Below the pieces are notes generated by a model. It did not search any database, was not told where the DNA came from, and saw only the letters and a list, made by a program, of their open reading frames with translations. A stretch of 64,000 nt of DNA. Source: Siphonodentalium dalli (taxonomy: Eukaryota > Mollusca > Scaphopoda > Gadilida > Siphonodentaliidae). The stretch lies in NCBI GenBank assembly GCA_032622095.1, contig CP136064.1, forward strand, positions 175,724,247-175,788,246. The letters run 5' to 3'. A program made the position numbers and the translations under genes. Positions 10,401 to 18,954 of this stretch are shown here, piece after piece (positions within the stretch are counted from its first letter, which is position 1; the number at the start of each line of letters is the position of its first letter).

Positions 10401-13400
10401 GTAACAGTTTTGTTACCACAACAATGATTTAAACACATTAAATGTTCTTATCGGAGAACTATCAATAACGATAGGAACATATTCTTCTTAGTGGTAATGT
10501 ACTTACAGACTTAATATTTTTGTTGCAATTTTACCCACTGCGAGTTCGTTCTGTCCCTTTAAATGCTAAGTAGTTGATTCTTTTTTATTCTGGTTTCATG
10601 TAATGGATCTAGTGGACAGGTGTTTGGTTACAAACATCCCACAAAGGTAAGAAAATATATTCGATTAGAAAATATAAAAAATTTAAATACCTCAGAAATT
10701 ATTTAAATTACCCCACTCAAAGCTTGTCTGTTCTTTATTGTAGGTATCTACATTGGATGGCGTTGTCCTGAATTTAAGCATGACTGTCAGAGAGTAAACA
10801 GGATGTCGAGGTGTTTCTGCGGCCATTCTCTAAGTGAACATGACAAATACAATGGTAATAGTTTCGCAAGGCAAGATGAAATTTGCCTCATCATTTGTCC
10901 CATCAATAACATCAATAACAATGTTATCATCTGGAAAATAAAATGTTTTTTTATAAAGAAATGCTCTAATCTAAAAGGGTTATAAAGGCGTAAATTACGT
11001 ATCTATTTTATTGGGCCCTTTGAATCAATTCGATGCAATTCCGAATCTTTCATCTTATTTGATTCAATTTGAAATTGGCTGTTCTGATTTGAATTGTATC
11101 GAATCAGTGGCACCAGTTGCATTCTCATTACTTCAATGGACCACATTGCTTTTTTGCGAAGATATATTATGATATCAACGCATATAAAGAACATTTCCAT
11201 CAACTGAGCTATACTATAGACCACCGAATCATTGTATGACTTATGCAACTGATCATAGATATGTCAAACTTGTGAACGCGATTGCCTTATGGCTTCAATA
11301 ATGCTTCTGATACCGTTTCATTATTGTATAACAGAGATGGCCACAAATAATGCACACTTAATTGGTTAGACTCGCATTTGAATGATTTGATTCATTTATA
11401 GATCTATCTACATTGTATACTGACCATCATTTATCATCATTGCAAAGTGAGAAAATTGATATTGGTATGGCATCTGAGTCATGTATTATCTTCATCTTCA
11501 CTATTATTATGCCTGATGCAATGATTCGATTCAAGATTTGAAATTAAAATGCCCGATTCGCAGGACCCTACTATTTTAGTCAATAAAACTGAGTAATAGT
11601 GAGTACTCAGGAGCTGAATAAATGTAGCCATTCAACTAATATTTCCAAAAAATTTAGGCTCTCGCTGCACCGATCTTACCATTTCAGAAAACACAATATC
11701 AGAACTCAGCTGAAATGTAAATATTTATACGCATTAATTCAGGATGAATTATCATCTAAACAAACAGCAACAATTTGAACAAATGAAGTCACTCATTACA
11801 ATTCATATGTAAGAATCCCGTTGCTTGCTCCCAACTCGGATATACAATTTATGAAAATAACTACTTTATTCTCTATTACCAATCGATCACCCAAGCAGAG
11901 TGTTCCGCATCAGTTTACCTTATGATAAAATAGTCAAGCTTCACGATTCAGTCTTCACCTATATTTTTGTTTTGGTCATAAATCCATGCAGAAAAATTCA
12001 TGGAACATCAAGTCATCATCCAGAAACCGGTTGGACAGACGGATGCCATTCATGGGGTCATAAAACAAGACAACTCTGTGGCCAATCTCGAACTTAGATT
12101 CTCGGTTTTTACATTTAACATACATGCTGATAAGTAGTTACTTGATTCCCATTGTTTCCTTTATATGAATGTTCCGCTAGTAAGTTCAACAAACACCCTT
12201 TTTACCCTTTCATGATGGAAGCTGCACTGGTGCAGCATTAAAAATGCTGTGCCAGTGCATTCTCTTATATATGCGAGTCTCACATAGGGAGACTCGCATT
12301 TATAAGAGAATGCACTGGCTTACATGGTCAAGGTAAATATTGTTAGGCTAATGTATTTTCTCATATATGCGAGGTACCCTATGGGAAACTCACATATATA
12401 AGAGAATGTATTGGCACAGGGTTTTTGCAAACTTTCAGGAAGCTCCAGTCATTGAAGTGTTAAACATTGTTTCTTTATAAGGATAAGTTCAACAACCTTA
12501 GGTTAATTTTGAACTTATTAGCTGAGCGTCTCCAGAAATGATTTCAAAGGAGTTTCTTTGCTGTTGTCTCTTGGCATAATCCATTTAGTTGAATGAAAAG
12601 TTAAAGATGCTGAACTGTATCTCTTCCCTGAACTTTGTGTATATATTCAGGGGTATTGAACTATAATTTTAGACATAAGTCCGGTCAACAGGAGCTTCTG
12701 TTACTAGGAAATATATATTTAAAAACATTATTTTCCATGAATTGGGAAACAAATTGGCAGTTTTAGAGCTTGTGCTGCTCAGCTGTGATGCAGTATGCTT
12801 TTCGATAGAAAATCTATCTTTTAACCCTTTACTTACCATATCAATTCCCCCACTCACAGTTATAAAAGTATATATAGGTAGGGTCTATTATTCAACTCGA
12901 TGGATGTTTTGGAAATATGAGCAGACGACAGACAATAAAAAGTGCAAAAGGAATCCTATTCATTGGTGGGAAATGTTCAGATAATAAGTTCAACAGACAA
13001 CCTATTATCTAAACATTTCCTGAGGGATAACTACTCGTCAATGAGTATTTAGTATAGAAAGGTTTATACCACTTAGTGGAATAAATGTAACATCATAATT
13101 TTTGTATTGGTGTTTTTTGGGAATGATTATCCAAATGTGCCTTCACAACAGGTTTAATAGAAATTATTTGTTTTTGTTGTGCTGGGAAGAGATAGATTAT
13201 CTTTAATTACATACCTTACGAAAATATTTATCTCCTTTTCATTTTCAATGAAGGCCACAGTGTGAGAGTTCCATGCAAACAGAAACCGTGTGCTTGCAAA
13301 GCATTTGCCTGGATGCCATCACGTCCAGAAGATATCGGAGAATTCTGGTTCCAGCGACGACGTGACTTTAATCCAGATGAATGGAGAGCCAAATGTCGAT

Positions 13401-16400
13401 GTAAACATACACATGAACAACATGACCCTGGTGGTTTCCGACGATGCAAATTTCAAGGTAAAACTGCAGGACTAACAAGAGGTTGCACCACGGGTGATGG
13501 CATATCGTCATGGTGCCACATTGAAACATGGGCAGAATAGAACCCAAATAAAAGGGAAAATGCGAGCATTACCATTTAAAGGTACATAATCCGATTTGAT
13601 GGTCCCAATATAATCAGATTCCAACAACAACATTTCTTCAAAAGTTATCAGAATCGATTAATGGCCAAAAAATAATGCTAACCACTGTCAACAATAGACC
13701 AAATTTCGTCGAATATTTGCTAGGCCACCACATATTCCAGGTGGTGAAAATTAACAGATTTAAAAAATAAATGTCTGATAACTCTTAGCTTGATGGGTGG
13801 GTTCCTCGACCCGAATCAAATATTTTTTACCCCCGAAGCCAAAGAAATAGTAATTTAGGAGCATTAATTCGGTTATGTATCTTTAACATTTCATTGAAAC
13901 AGAAAACTTTCATTTCGAGATAAAACAAAGAAGGTCTCTTTGAACGGATAATATCATTAAGCCCCCTTTTGAAAGCACTACTAATGGCGAACATGGTGGA
14001 ACATCCATACCAAATGTCATTGAGATCCAATAAACCATGGCTGATATATGTGTGAATGGACAAAAAACATTGTTTCCAGATAAACAAAGGATAACTCTAG
14101 AAGTAAAAACGCGAACATCATTGGCCTTTCTTTTGCAAAGCCTCCTGATGGCCAACCTCCATACCAAATTTCATTGAGATCTGACAAACCATGGCTAATA
14201 TAACTGCTTGGACAGGGGCATGTGATCCAGTCCCCCCAATCGAGTGGTGGTACATGTATAACTAATTATTAACAATGCTCTTAAATACTACAAATGCAAT
14301 TAGCATCACAGTTCTTAATCAAGACATCCATCAGTGACTCCCCACAACTGGTTGTAACACACATTCAAGTCACCATTACCTCTTGTCACCAGAGACAGCG
14401 GAGACTAAGAGTGCAAGGTCGAAACATCAGGGTACTAAAGAGCATGTGAAATATCCAAGGTACATGAATTACCTTTGCACTGGCAGTTGATGTTGATCTA
14501 GAACACTGTGTTTGACGTCATCTGAGGTCTGTGCCTTTGGTCGCTATTGAATTCTTTAAAATATTGATGCAAATGTGAAGATCCAATGGAAATCACAACA
14601 TGGGGCTGAAGTCTATTGTTGTTGGGACAAAATCATTATAACCGGCATCATTGTTGGGTGCATGGAATTGTATCTTTATATCTCTTTTTGAAATCCTCAG
14701 AGCTGTGCCTTGAAGTCCAAATTGACATACATTTTATATATACTCTAGAAATTGACATACATTTTATATATACTCTAGAAGTAAAAACGCGAACATCACA
14801 TGCCCCGCTTTTGAAAGGCCTCCTGATGGCTAACCTCCATACCAAATTTCATTGAGATCTGACAAACCATGGCTAAGATAACTGCTTGGACAGAAAATTG
14901 GAAGTAAATTCATAAAAAATCAGGGGATCCTCTGCATTAAAGACATAATATGTACTTGGTCTGGTGCGTGAAAATGATAAGTTAGTATCCAGGTGCTATG
15001 CCAACTGGAGGAATGTAGCATTCTACTAACATTGCCGAAAATCTGATGCAAATCGACTGTACCACTCCATAGAAAACATCGTCTGAACTACGCTCAATTG
15101 TAAATATTTACTACTCGATTTGGGACCCATCTATCGGCGATAAACTAACGAAAACGATTTGCCATCGAGAGTCACTGCATTTAACTAATATATAAGAATG
15201 ATGGTGTGTGTTGTCAATTTGGATATAATATTTGCAAAAATTACTACTTTGAACAAGATTATTCTCCATTTATGTTTGATCACCCTACCGGTGTGTTTCG
15301 CAGCCAATCACACACAGATCCCAAGTCGATGACCAACTTCTGTCAACACATAGGGAGCATTGTATAAGAGAATGCACTGGCTTACAAGGTCAAGGTAAAT
15401 ATTGTTAGGCCAAAATATTCTCTTATATATGTGAGTCTCCCTATAATAAGAGAATGCATTGGCACAATGTTTTCAGGAAACTCCATTCATGGAAGGGTTA
15501 ACTAGAGGTAATGAGATAACACTTCATTCATTAATATTTAACTCAGGCTGCAGTTGCGGGAGATTCGATTCTAACTTCCTGTGTGCAGCTTGTGACCAGC
15601 ATTGGGAGAGACATGAGACATTCTTCGAGACAGAAGACATAAGGAGACAAAATGGCTTACCTTATGGTAAGATGGGTTTAACCATTATAGTACTGGGGCC
15701 GCCGTGATCAGCCCTAAAATAATCTTGTCAGAGAAGATTAAAATAACTGCTGCTCAATAGTTTCGAACTGACCACTACAATAATCAATTGCTGGTAAAGG
15801 CAAAAATAGGAAGAGGGTTGGTTGTTTTTGTTTTGTTGAGTTTAAAAAAAATAATAGTTTGGAGAGGTCTCTTCCAGGGCAGGTGCGATAGCGCGATAAC
15901 TTGATATTCGGTATTTGAAACTTGCTCAACATTGTCTTGATCAAGTTAAAAAATGGGCCAGCTTTGATCAGAGTTAAGGTCCTTAGTTAGTTCCATTTTC
16001 GTGAATTTTTATCACGATAGCCTGATAACTTGAACAAATATCAACTGATTTTGTTGATATTTAGTACGGTATATGAGACTTGCCCAACGATGTCTTGATC
16101 AAGTTTGAAAACCATTCAAGTCCAACTATTGTGGGTGGAGTTACAGCCTTTAATTAGTTCATTTTTGATTGTGATAGCACAATAACATTGGCGAGGTCGG
16201 TTCAAGGGGGAATATTTGGTATGTCAGACTTCCTCAACAGTATTGTGTATGATAGTCAGTTTATACAATTACTGCATTCTCAATCCAAGCCCATGTATGG
16301 CATAAATGCCCTAAATAATCGACTCCTTAACCACAGCATAATTATGGGTAATTTTTCAGGATTTAGTCGGAAATATGGCTTTCCGATTAAACGCAACAAG

Positions 16401-16892
16401 CCATATTTCCGACTAAATCCTGAAAAATTACCTATAATTCTGCTGTGGTTAAGTAGTTGATTATTTAGGGCATTATTGTAGCTACCGCAATTCGACCTTG
16501 CATCTCTGATACAATTCTTTTCTTTTGGAAGTCACATCTAGATAATAGCAATGCAAGTTATGAAGCATGAAATACAATGTAAAATTATTCACTAATGAGT
16601 GGTCTTAGGAGAAATGAAAGTGATCACTGTAACTCATATTAGCTTGTGTAATACTCTTGTACCCATTTATCTAAATATTATTTTATTTCCAGGTGTGGAC
16701 TATCTCCCATTTGCAGAAATGCCAGAGTTGAGAAACATTGCTCTAACTGGTCAAGAGGATGATGAATCAAGATACTTGGCATTAACACAGGGTGAAGGCT
16801 CTATTCCAACAAATCCGAAGAAACCATCGGGCAACAATGCACCATTCAATATGGGTGCAAGTGGCTCAAAGTTCAAACCAGTCTACGACTAA
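4312..16892 (+). CDS. FAM221B: FAM221 family protein, FAM221B-like, six exons
   Basis: Joining 4312-4492, 5556-5696, 10744-10854, 13254-13457, 15547-15666 and 16693-16892 gives 957 nt, or 318 residues plus TAA. All junctions are GT-AG. Start choice: ATG with A at -3, and an in-frame TGA lies 15 nt upstream (4297-4299). The N-terminal third is basic and of low complexity. From residue 61 the GYTMRP segment leads into a Cys/His-rich core: GWRCPEF (112-118), CFCGHSLSEH (131-140), CKQKPCACKAF (152-162), CRCKHTHEQH (192-201) and CAACDQHWERH (225-235). The conserved tail begins DYLPFAEMPELRNIALTG. The two CxCxHx4H motifs suggest zinc binding, which is inference. Wording matches vertebrate FAM221B better than FAM221A, from memory. 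Biochemical function is not established to my knowledge. The gene converges on PSMC2. Confidence 0.9.
4493..5555 (+). other. FAM221B intron 1
   Basis: 1.06 kb, AT-rich. Apart from the TTAA-flanked MITE at 5033-5423 I see nothing recognisable in it. Confidence 0.8.
5033..5423 (+). mobile_element. TTAA MITE, family TTAAAGATACATAA, copy 1
   Basis: The element is bounded by TTAAAGATACATAAACC on the left and by the inverse of TTAAAGCTACACAATC on the right. Internal sequence (CTATTTCTTTGGCTTTGGGG, TTTTCACCACCTGGAATAT, AATTAATCGATTCTGATAAC) recurs in opposite orientation at 13576-13886. No coding capacity. TTAA ends suggest a piggyBac-like or similar mobiliser. Confidence 0.75.
5556..5696 (+). CDS. 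FAM221B: FAM221B exon 2
   Basis: Encodes residues 61-107: GYTMRPIKPAKNADVVSMAR, then a helical-looking segment ending EAQKT. Acceptor is TTTGTCAG|GGTA and donor is ACAG|GTCAGA; both junctions are phase 1. Confidence 0.88.
5810..7600. repeat. Diverged tandem repeat array
   Basis: Phrases recur in fixed order: GTCAAAAGTGGCGTC-like (near 5997, 6302, 6541, 6826, 7330), GAGTCAGGGGTGC, AATTGATACACATTCTTCTC, and TTTGTTTAGTCGCCGATT. Spacing of the first phrase is about 305, 239, 285 and 504 bp. A block with TTTACGAG(A/T)AAGATAATGG occurs at about 5822 and again at about 7037, so the array may have a longer higher-order unit. Copies are too diverged to be recent. Confidence 0.65.
8610..8660 (+). repeat. 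RTE-type retroelement 3' tail fragment
   Basis: ACCTGGGCGACGCCGGGTAA followed by CCCTGCTAGTAATATATATA has the look of 3' tails of RTE-class LINEs and dependent SINEs in many invertebrates. This is recognition by eye only. Confidence 0.4.
8806..9058 (-). mobile_element. TTAA MITE, family AACCCTTTCTATACTAAAT, copy 1
   Basis: On the minus strand it starts TTAACCCTTTCTGTTCTAAA, continues through CAGTTATAAAAGTATACATT, TGCAGAAGGATTC and GGTGGGAAATGTT, and ends near TAGTAAAGAAGGGTTA. The same order of phrases is seen at 12821, 18341, 26580 and 31651. Confidence 0.65.
10620..10646 (+). other. Possible 27-nt cassette micro-exon of FAM221B (unproven)
   Basis: The 27 nt sit between GGACAG and GTAAGA, so they have an acceptor and a strong donor. 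Inclusion would keep phase 1 and add nine codons, with glycine split at both joins as at every other junction of the gene. The conserved protein reads smoothly without it (KTG-IYIGWRC). It could be alternative or just chance. Confidence 0.2.
10744..10854 (+). CDS. FAM221B: FAM221B exon 3
   Basis: Encodes residues 108-144, including GWRCPEFKHDC and the first CxCxHx4H motif, CFCGHSLSEH. Acceptor is TTTATTGTAG and donor is AATG|GTAATA. Confidence 0.92.
11600..11910 (+). repeat. Dispersed repeat shared with intron 4
   Basis: Shares ordered blocks with 14985-15300: AATGTAGC.ATTC.ACTAAT, TCAATTGTAAATATTTA-like, TAAGAAT, GGATATA, ACTACTTT...TATTCTC and GATCACCC. A shorter third copy lies at about 8490-8580. 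Function unknown; probably an unclassified transposable element. Confidence 0.5.
12201..12463. mobile_element. Double-hairpin TTAA foldback, complete copy
   Basis: The ends are TTTACCCTTTCATGATGGAA and the inverse of TTAACACTTCAATGACTGGA. Inside are two hairpins. The first (12251-12319) has about 30-bp arms starting GCCAGTGCATTCTCTTATAT around ACATAG. The second (about 12350-12415) has GTATTTTCTCATATATGCGA and a less perfect partner. AAGGTAAATATTGTTAGGC joins the two hairpins. Relatives: 15352-15501, 17726-17800, 18773-18954. Confidence 0.7.
12821..13066 (+). mobile_element. TTAA MITE, family AACCCTTTCTATACTAAAT, copy 2
   Basis: Starts TTAACCCTTTACTTACCATA and ends GAGTATTTAGTATAGAAAGG. It carries the internal phrases CAGTTATAAAAGTATATATA and GGTGGGAAATGTTCAGATAA. 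Near its end an inverted pair, AAATGTTCAGATAATA and ATTATCTAAACATTTCC, can form a hairpin. Confidence 0.65.
13254..13457 (+). CDS. FAM221B: FAM221B exon 4
   Basis: Encodes residues 145-212. Carries the cysteine cluster CKQKPCACKAF, the conserved WMPSRPEDIGEFWFQRRRDF block, and the second CxCxHx4H motif, CRCKHTHEQH. It is the most conserved exon by my reading. Donor is CAAG|GTAAAA. Confidence 0.93.
13576..13886 (-). mobile_element. TTAA MITE, family TTAAAGATACATAA, copy 2 (inverted)
   Basis: Bounded by TTAAAGGTACATAATCC and GGTTATGTATCTTTAA, so both TTAA ends are intact. Its minus strand reads the same phrases as 5033-5423: CTATTTCTTTGGCTTCGGGG, TTTTCACCACCTGGAATAT, ATTAATCGATTCTGATAACT. It is 311 bp long against 391 bp for copy 1. 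Confidence 0.8.
13890..14890 (+). repeat. Dispersed repeat with CCATACCAAATTTCATTGAG
   Basis: Three units (about 13900-14060, 14085-14215, 14775-14890) share GAAGTAAAAACGCGAACATCA, CTTTTGAAAGCCTCCTGATG-like and CCATGGCTAATATAACTGCT phrases. The same family appears at 28130-28620 and 32620-33240. Short reading frames here are by-products of the repeat. Confidence 0.6.
14985..15300 (+). repeat. Dispersed repeat, second copy
   Basis: The counterpart of 11600-11910, with the same order of conserved blocks ending in GTTTGATCACCCTACCGGTG. The two copies differ by many substitutions and indels. Confidence 0.5.
15352..15501. mobile_element. Double-hairpin TTAA foldback, left-truncated copy
   Basis: Contains GAGAATGCACTGGCTTACAA, AAGGTAAATATTGTTAGGCC, the second hairpin with TCTCTTATATATGTGAGTCT, and the terminus CATTCATGGAAGGGTTAA. 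The first hairpin is partly lost. Confidence 0.65.
15547..15666 (+). CDS. FAM221B: FAM221B exon 5
   Basis: Encodes residues 213-252: GCSCGRFDSNFLCAACDQHW, then ERHETFFETEDIRRQNGLPY. A MITE end lies only 45 bp upstream of the acceptor TTTAACTCAG. Donor is TATG|GTAAGA. Confidence 0.92.
15667..16692 (+). other. FAM221B intron 5
   Basis: 1.0 kb. Contains the long inverted repeat at 16305-16475. Upstream, the phrase CTTGATCAAGTT with GATAGC.CGATAACTTGA recurs about three times (15885-16195), hinting at a degraded tandem repeat. Confidence 0.65.
16305..16475. repeat. Long inverted repeat, about 77-bp arms
   Basis: The left arm 16305-16381 and right arm 16398-16475 are nearly perfect reverse complements around a 16-nt loop. 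Each arm runs from AATGCCCTAAATAATC through TTAACCACAGCA.AATTAT to AGTCGGAAATATGGCTT. A lone arm of the same family lies at 245-285. This is a foldback or snapback transposable element rather than a random palindrome. Confidence 0.85.
16693..16892 (+). CDS. FAM221B: FAM221B exon 6 (terminal)
   Basis: Encodes residues 253-318 with GVDYLPFAEMPELRNIALTG and a Gly/Ser/Asn-rich end KFKPVYD before TAA at 16890-16892. Acceptor is TTTATTTCCAG. I saw no AATAAA within 300 bp downstream, so the 3' end is undefined. Confidence 0.9.
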
Positions 16893-16919
16893 ATCTGTTT
16901 GAGAACAAGCCTGAGTTTA

Positions 16920-17335
16920 GTGTGCCTGTCATTTGCAGAAAGAGGTCCCCAGAGGGTGAATTTAGTCGCACAGCGGGCTATCATCACCTAATTCACTCTC
17001 TTGGGACCTCATTCTTCATGTCCTCATCTGCTATGGGAGTCATACTCAGATTGAAGTTCCTAAATGGTGAATATTGTGATGTACACCCATTGGGCCTCAA
17101 TTATGCCAATTAATTATGTTGTCTGCCAATTTGGGGATATAGAGAAACTAAACTGAAAAAGAAATAGAATCCATGTGAAGAAGTTTCTATAGAAATTTGA
17201 TAAGAAACTTTCCAGAGAAGATGAGGTCTACGCAGAATGAGGTCCCCAGAGGGTGAGTTTAGTGATGCTAGCCCGCTATGTGGGATAGATTAACTAAATT
17301 CACGCTCTGGGGACCTCATTCTGCAAATGAAAGGC
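16920..17335. mobile_element. Twin-foldback element, GCAGAATGAGGTCCCCAGAG family, copy 1
   Basis: Two palindromes flank a spacer. The first (about 16930-17020) and second (about 17225-17330) each read GCAGAATGAGGTCCCCAGAG, GGTGAATTTAGTGATGCTAG, then the inverse. The spacer carries CTGCTATGGGAGTC and CAATTTGGGGATATAGA. The same layout recurs at 17925-18310 and, reversed, at 37290-37560. Confidence 0.75.
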
Positions 17336-17725
17336 ACCTTATTCCCACGCCTGCCTGAGAAGCAATGATTTCAAGCCAATGACCTTCCAAAAGATTCAGC
17401 GCTGCCCCAAAATTTTCTTTTGCAAAAAGTCTTGTTATAATATTTTTTATCAAATTCTCTCAGAAGTTGCAAAATGATATCGGGCTGAAAATTTTTATAG
17501 AAAATGGGTTCTTGATTCGACAATGGCTAATTCTAAGAATTGATATACAATACATCCATAGCCTATGTCGAGTTGGCATGAATGGACAATGAATAACCAG
17601 CAGCATCCAGTCATTTTTCGCCCTTCAGTTGATCTTAAAACAACAAACCAATCATCTGCCAATATAATTATAGAAGGTCTGCATGTACGTACGCCTCTCA
17701 TCATACTCAATAGATGATCTACCTG

Positions 17726-17800
17726 TTAACCCTTCCATGACTGGAGCTTCCTGAAAATTTGCAAAAAATCCTGTGCTAATGCATTCTTTTATTTTGTGTC
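17726..17800 (+). repeat. Fragment of the double-hairpin TTAA element
   Basis: Begins TTAACCCTTCCATGACTGGA, then GCTTCCTGAAAATTTGC and CTGTGCTAATGCATTCT, and breaks off before the first hairpin is complete. Confidence 0.6.
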
Positions 17801-17924
17801 ACAGCAGATGTGCTTCTGTTATGTTTGTTTTTTTTAATAATAATGCGAATGTGTCTTCAAAAATAATTTTCATAGAAATTTTGTTGTTGAAAGTGTTGCC
17901 ACGAATAAGCCTGCAAATAGTGCA

Positions 17925-18310
17925 TCTGTCATTTAAAGAATGAGGTCCCCAGAGTCATGGCGAGCTAGCACCACCAAATTCACCCTCTGGGAACTTCATT
18001 CTGCTTAGGCCTCAACTGCTATGGGAGATCAAGGATCAGATTAAAATTCCCCAGTTGAAGTTAGTGATGTTCATCCATTAGTCACCTCGATTATGCATTT
18101 TATCTTCTGCAAATTAGTGGATATAGAAACTTCCCAGAAGGGAAAAAGTAACTAAAAACAATGTTAATTTGAGAATATAGACACTTCCCAGAAGATGATG
18201 AGACCTAAGCAGAATGAGGTCCTGAGAGGGTGAATGCTAGCCTGCTGTGTGGGATAGCATCACTAATTTCACCCTCTGGGGACCTTGTTATGCAAATTAC
18301 ACACTATTTG
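17925..18310. mobile_element. Twin-foldback element, copy 2
   Basis: The first palindrome is shortened (17935-18005), with GAATGAGGTCCCCAGAG facing CCCTCTGGGAACTTCATTC. The spacer has CTGCTATGGGAGATCAAGG and AAATTAGTGGATATAGAAAC. The second palindrome lies at 18188-18290. Order and orientation match copy 1. Confidence 0.75.
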
Positions 18311-18340
18311 CGGATTTGTCTGGGAAGAGATAGAGAATCT

Positions 18341-18540
18341 TTAACCCCGTCTATACTAAATGGATTCTCTCACTCAGTTATAAAAGTTTTCAGGAAAGAT
18401 AAACAGATAGTAAAAGTGCAGAAGGATGGCTATTTATTGGAGGGAAATGTTCAGATAATAGACGTTTGTTAAACTCATTATCTGAACATTTCCTGAGGGA
18501 TAACTACTCATCAATGAGTATTTAGTATAGAAAGGGTTAA
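18341..18540 (+). mobile_element. TTAA MITE, family AACCCTTTCTATACTAAAT, exact copy
   Basis: Exactly 200 bp including TTAA at both ends. The left terminus AACCCCGTCTATACTAAAT is the inverse of the right terminus ATTTAGTATAGAAAGGGTT apart from two mismatches. Internally GGAAATGTTCAGATAATA pairs with ATTATCTGAACATTTCC. This is the best-defined member and sets the family boundaries. Confidence 0.8.
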
Positions 18541-18772
18541 AGGTAAATCGGTTTCTAATTTCATATCGCACCTGGCTAACAAGTATTTGATAGTGTCCGC
18601 CTTCACAAACCATTTGTTGGTTGTCTGTGGGTACTGCTGAGGTTGTCAGTATTGATTTATTCTTTGAACAAATTCTATTCAGTGGCTTTGACGATAGTGG
18701 TTTCTACATTAAAATTTGAATATAACTCAAAACAAATGTTCTAAATACTCCGAAGATACTGTACTCCTGACT

Positions 18773-18954
18773 TTAACCCTTCCATGAATGGAGCTTCCTG
18801 AAATTTTGCGAAAACCCTGTGCCAATGCATTCTCTTATAATATATGTGATTCTCCCAAAGGGAGCCTCACCTATATAAGAAAATACATTGGCCTAACAAT
18901 ATTTACCTTGACCTTGTAAGCCACTGCATTCTCTTATAGATACGAGGCTCCCTA
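18773..18954 (+). mobile_element. Double-hairpin TTAA foldback, copy with intact left end
   Basis: Left end TTAACCCTTCCATGAATGGA and GCTTCCTGAAATTTTGC, then the hairpin CCAATGCATTCTCTTATAAT against TATATAAGAAAATACATTGG, the linker GCCTAACAATATTTACCTTG, and half of the second hairpin. Confidence 0.65.

Larger units (their letters stand above)
5697..10743 (+). other. FAM221B intron 2
   Basis: 5.0 kb. Holds a diverged tandem repeat (5810-7600), a (TGAT)n microsatellite at 8272-8292, an RTE-like tail near 8610-8660, a MITE terminus near 8715-8755 and a MITE at 8806-9058. The interval 9060-10619 shows no repeat or gene I can name. Confidence 0.7.
10855..13253 (+). other. FAM221B intron 3
   Basis: 2.4 kb. 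Contains a dispersed repeat at about 11600-11910, the double-hairpin element 12201-12463 and the MITE 12821-13066. The first 700 bp and the stretch 12470-12820 show nothing I recognise. Confidence 0.7.
13458..15546 (+). other. FAM221B intron 4
   Basis: 2.1 kb, mostly repeats: an inverted copy of the intron-1 MITE (13576-13886), a dispersed repeat with ACCAAATTTCATTGAGATCT (about 13900-14230 and 14770-14890), a duplicated block (14985-15300) and a double-hairpin fragment abutting exon 5. A 26-bp unit containing AAATTGACATACATTTTATA is tandemly doubled at about 14726-14780. Confidence 0.7.

Noticed and set aside
10620-10646. Reading the 27-nt segment in phase 0 as VFGYKHPTK, part of FAM221B
   Set aside because: Phase 0 is incompatible with the exons on either side, which join in phase 1.
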